Below are positions 5,147 to 7,261 of a stretch of 7,261 nt of DNA, piece by piece. Source of the stretch: JBKHHU01 sp046539045 (lineage in GTDB: Bacteria > Planctomycetota > Phycisphaerae > SM23-33); assembly GCA_046539045.1 (NCBI GenBank), contig JBKHHU010000172.1, positions 1 to 7,261 on the forward strand, given 5' to 3'. Each line of letters opens with the position of its first letter. The first letter of the stretch is position 1. The notes under the pieces were generated by a model. It saw nothing but the letters and a program-made list of their open reading frames with translations. It did no database searches and was not told the DNA's origin. The translations under genes were made by a program, and so were the position numbers.

Positions 5147-7261
5147 ATGTCCACGCGAAGCCTTACCACCCTTGCCGCACTGACGGTGCTGTTGCCGGTA
5201 GCAGCCGCCCTGGCCGCCGAGCCCGAGCCCAAGGGGGAGACCGTCTACAGCACGGACTTCAGCAAACCGGTGGGCGATGAGTGGTCGTTCACGCGCCGCA
5301 GCGTCGAGGACGGCCAACATGCGCTCGGGCCGCTGAACCGCGTCCCGGTGACTCTCACACTGACCGACCTGCCGAAGCATCAGTTCATCCGCATCGAGGT
5401 CCAGACGCGCCTGGAGTCGGCAGAGAAGCCCGAGTGGAAAGGCAAGCTGCGTATCGGCGCGGTGGCCGGTCCGGAAGTGGCCACGTCTCCGTACCCGGTT
5501 CCCCAGCAGTGGAAGTCCACCGGCGTGTTCCGGCATGGCGAGGGTTCTCTCACGCTGCGTTTCTCTGCCGACAGCCCCCTTGTCGGCGACGAGAGAAACT
5601 GGTGGCTCCAGAGTGTCCGCGTGCAGGTACTCCCCTCTGCGGTGAAGCTCGACAAGAAGCAACTCGAGCACCTCTGGCAGCAGCTTGCCGCCGAAGCGAC
5701 CTACCGCCCCGCCATGAACCGGCTGATGCTCGGCGGAGACAGCTCCGTCGCGTTCATCAAGCAGAAGCTCGTGCCCGACATGCCCGTGGACAAAATCGAC
5801 GCGCTCATCAAGCAACTCGACGCAGACCAATGGAAAACCCGTCAGCAGGCGACCGAAGATCTCAAGAAATACGCATCCTCTGCCGCGACGTACCTCCAAA
5901 AGACGATGAACTCCACCGACTCTGCCGAAGTGAAGAGCCGACTGGCCGTGATTCTGGAAGAATCCGAGCCGCCGGCGGCCTCGCCGGAACTGCTGAGCCG
6001 CTCCTGGGTAGCGATGAGGATCTTGCGTTTACAGCGGTCGGACGCTGCCGTAGCAACGCTGGAGCAGATCGGCGACAAGAGCCCGTACCCCCGGGTTCGA
6101 GCGTTGGCCCGCATCACCGTCCGGGAGTATCACAACGCCGAGGCGCTGTCTGCCCTGGCCCGGGCAGACGCAGCCATCGATTCCCGCAACTGGGACGACG
6201 CGGAGAAACACCTGCAGCAGGTTCGGAAGCTCAGCAAGTCCCACGATCTGCTGATGGACGATGATATTCTCGAGCGAACCACCCGGATCAAGCAGATCCG
6301 GGCCGCGTCGGAACTGGCCCGGACGCTGGAGGAGAAGCTCAAGAAGGACCCGTCGGCAACCGAGGCCCGCCAGGAGCTGGTGATGCTGTACCTCCAGCGG
6401 TTGAGCGACCCGCAGAAGGCAGCGGGGCGACTGGGCAAGGGCGTTGACCCGGCCACGCAGATGCACGTGAAGCTGGCAGCGACGCCCGAAGGCAAGCTGA
6501 CCGACCAGCAGCTGCTCCTGTTGACGCGGTGGTACAACGCCCTGGCCGAGCGGACCAAGGGGCTGGGCAAGGCCCAACTGCTCAGCCGGGCCGAGGATCT
6601 GGCGCGGCAGTACGTCTCGCGACTCAAGAAGCAGGACAAGGTCGATGATCTGGCCCGCGCTCACAGCCTGATGGCCCAGATCCGTCGGCGACGATGGGAG
6701 CTTGCCGGTGGCGCCGGAGACGGCTGGCTCAACCTGCTGGGAGACATCAATCTGGCCATCGACGCACACGGCGGGAAGTGGCGGATGACCGACAAGGGCC
6801 TGGAGCTGCAGGCCGGGGATTTCTCGGTGCTGGAGGCGCGGTATTATCCGACCGGGAGCTATGAACTGCTCGTGCAGTTCGCACGCACCGAGAACGAGGA
6901 AGGCATCTTCATCGCCCTTCCCACCGGTGACAGCCGGGCGAATCTGAACATTTCCGGCTGGGGCGGGAAGGTCAGCGGTCTGGAGCGGATCGACGGGCGG
7001 CAGGCGATCAGCAACCCGACCCGCACCGACGGCTCGCTGGCGAACAACAAGGTCCATACGCTCCGGGCCAAGGTCGTCGTCGAGGACAAGAATGCCAACA
7101 TCCGCGTGAAACTCAACGACAAGGACTACATCACATGGAAAGGCGCGACCAGCCGCCTCCGCACCGCCTCCGTCTGGACACTGGACCACGACAAGACCTT
7201 CGGGATCGGCGCCCACAAATGCAGCATCCGCATCCTCCGCTTCGCCGTCCGCCCGCTGGAA
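5147..7261 (+). CDS. Large secreted multidomain protein: beta-sandwich, HEAT/TPR-like helices, C-terminal LamG/DUF1080-like domain (3' end outside window)
   Basis: Open for 705 codons and still open at the last base, so partial. The start is firm: the frame has a TAA at 5114, ATG 5147 is the first start after it, and GGGAG (5138-5142) lies four bases upstream. Residues 1-24 are a Sec signal peptide (AALAA before EPEP). Residues about 32-162 look all-beta, opening with YSTDFSKPVGDEWSF, as in many carbohydrate-binding or DUF1080-like sandwiches. Residues about 215-327 resemble the HEAT-like segment common in planctomycete proteins (DALIKQLDADQWKTRQQATE, then EVKSRLAVILEE and ATLEQIGD). Residues about 328-515 are helical and TPR-like, with many charged repeats (RNWDDAEKHLQQVRKL, LARTLEEKLKKDPSATEARQ). 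Residues about 525-702 form a second beta domain (GKWRMTDKGLEL, YELLVQFARTENEEGIFIAL, ISGWGGKVSGLERIDG), resembling LamG/concanavalin-like domains. No catalytic signature is seen. It is probably a periplasmic or surface binding/scaffold protein, perhaps recognising glycans (inference). RFAVRPLE at the end suggests only a few codons are missing. Confidence 0.88.
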   Translation, partial: MSTRSLTTLAALTVLLPVAAALAAEPEPKGETVYSTDFSKPVGDEWSFTRRSVEDGQHALGPLNRVPVTLTLTDLPKHQFIRIEVQTRLESAEKPEWKGKLRIGAVAGPEVATSPYPVPQQWKSTGVFRHGEGSLTLRFSADSPLVGDERNWWLQSVRVQVLPSAVKLDKKQLEHLWQQLAAEATYRPAMNRLMLGGDSSVAFIKQKLVPDMPVDKIDALIKQLDADQWKTRQQATEDLKKYASSAATYLQKTMNSTDSAEVKSRLAVILEESEPPAASPELLSRSWVAMRILRLQRSDAAVATLEQIGDKSPYPRVRALARITVREYHNAEALSALARADAAIDSRNWDDAEKHLQQVRKLSKSHDLLMDDDILERTTRIKQIRAASELARTLEEKLKKDPSATEARQELVMLYLQRLSDPQKAAGRLGKGVDPATQMHVKLAATPEGKLTDQQLLLLTRWYNALAERTKGLGKAQLLSRAEDLARQYVSRLKKQDKVDDLARAHSLMAQIRRRRWELAGGAGDGWLNLLGDINLAIDAHGGKWRMTDKGLELQAGDFSVLEARYYPTGSYELLVQFARTENEEGIFIALPTGDSRANLNISGWGGKVSGLERIDGRQAISNPTRTDGSLANNKVHTLRAKVVVEDKNANIRVKLNDKDYITWKGATSRLRTASVWTLDHDKTFGIGAHKCSIRILRFAVRPLE

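Noticed and set aside
4984..5280. 98-codon plus-strand frame starting with GTG in the intergenic region
   Set aside because: It has no convincing ribosome binding site, runs about 130 bases into the large gene in another frame, and its translation becomes Arg/Gly-rich there.
5281..6264. 327-codon plus-strand open frame
   Set aside because: It is offset from the frame of the large gene that begins at 5147, and its Arg/Pro/Gly-rich translation is typical of a shifted frame. The 5147 frame is open throughout and has a signal peptide.
6029..7216. 395-codon open frame on the minus strand
   Set aside because: It is antisense to the large secreted-protein gene, which has a signal peptide and recognisable domains. 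The minus frame shows no coherent motifs and reflects GC-rich third positions.

Overview
The window looks like chromosomal DNA of a planctomycete, most likely a relative of the Phycisphaerae, or of a close PVC-group bacterium. This is an inference from gene content. The clues are GC-rich DNA, an orphan pseudopilin with a C-terminal 'H-xn-DG' motif, several secreted proteins and lipoproteins without enzyme signatures, and a large secreted protein whose helical segment and terminal beta-sandwich resemble planctomycete-type modules. No rRNA, tRNA, CRISPR array, transposase or phage gene was found.

Layout. (1) Bases 65-871, plus strand: a type IV pilin-like/type II pseudopilin-like secreted protein. 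(2) Bases 872-1663, minus strand: a hypothetical lipoprotein, convergent with gene 1; the two stop codons abut without a spacer. (3) Bases 1664-1842: a divergent intergenic region with two small overlapping dyads. (4) Bases 1843-3870, plus: an HtrA/DegP-type serine protease with an intact catalytic triad and four PDZ-like domains, apparently a lipoprotein. (5) Bases 3951-4820, plus (GTG start): a secreted protein with the same chymotrypsin-like layout, in which the catalytic His and Ser positions are replaced; it looks like a pseudoprotease partner. A hairpin terminator at 4834-4873 follows. (6) Bases 4874-5146: non-coding sequence with two GCCGGC-centred perfect palindromes. (7) Bases 5147-7261, plus: a large secreted multidomain protein that runs off the window end. 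It is open for 705 codons.

How the genes may work together. All five products carry an export signal of some kind, so the locus is concerned with the cell envelope. The clearest functional unit is the HtrA protease and the downstream pseudoprotease: same strand, 80-bp gap, strong ribosome binding site, shared terminator. It probably acts in envelope protein quality control or regulated proteolysis, with the inactive paralogue as a regulator, adaptor or scaffold (inference). The large gene after the terminator is probably a separate transcription unit. Nothing in the sequence links the pseudopilin or the minus-strand lipoprotein to the protease pair.
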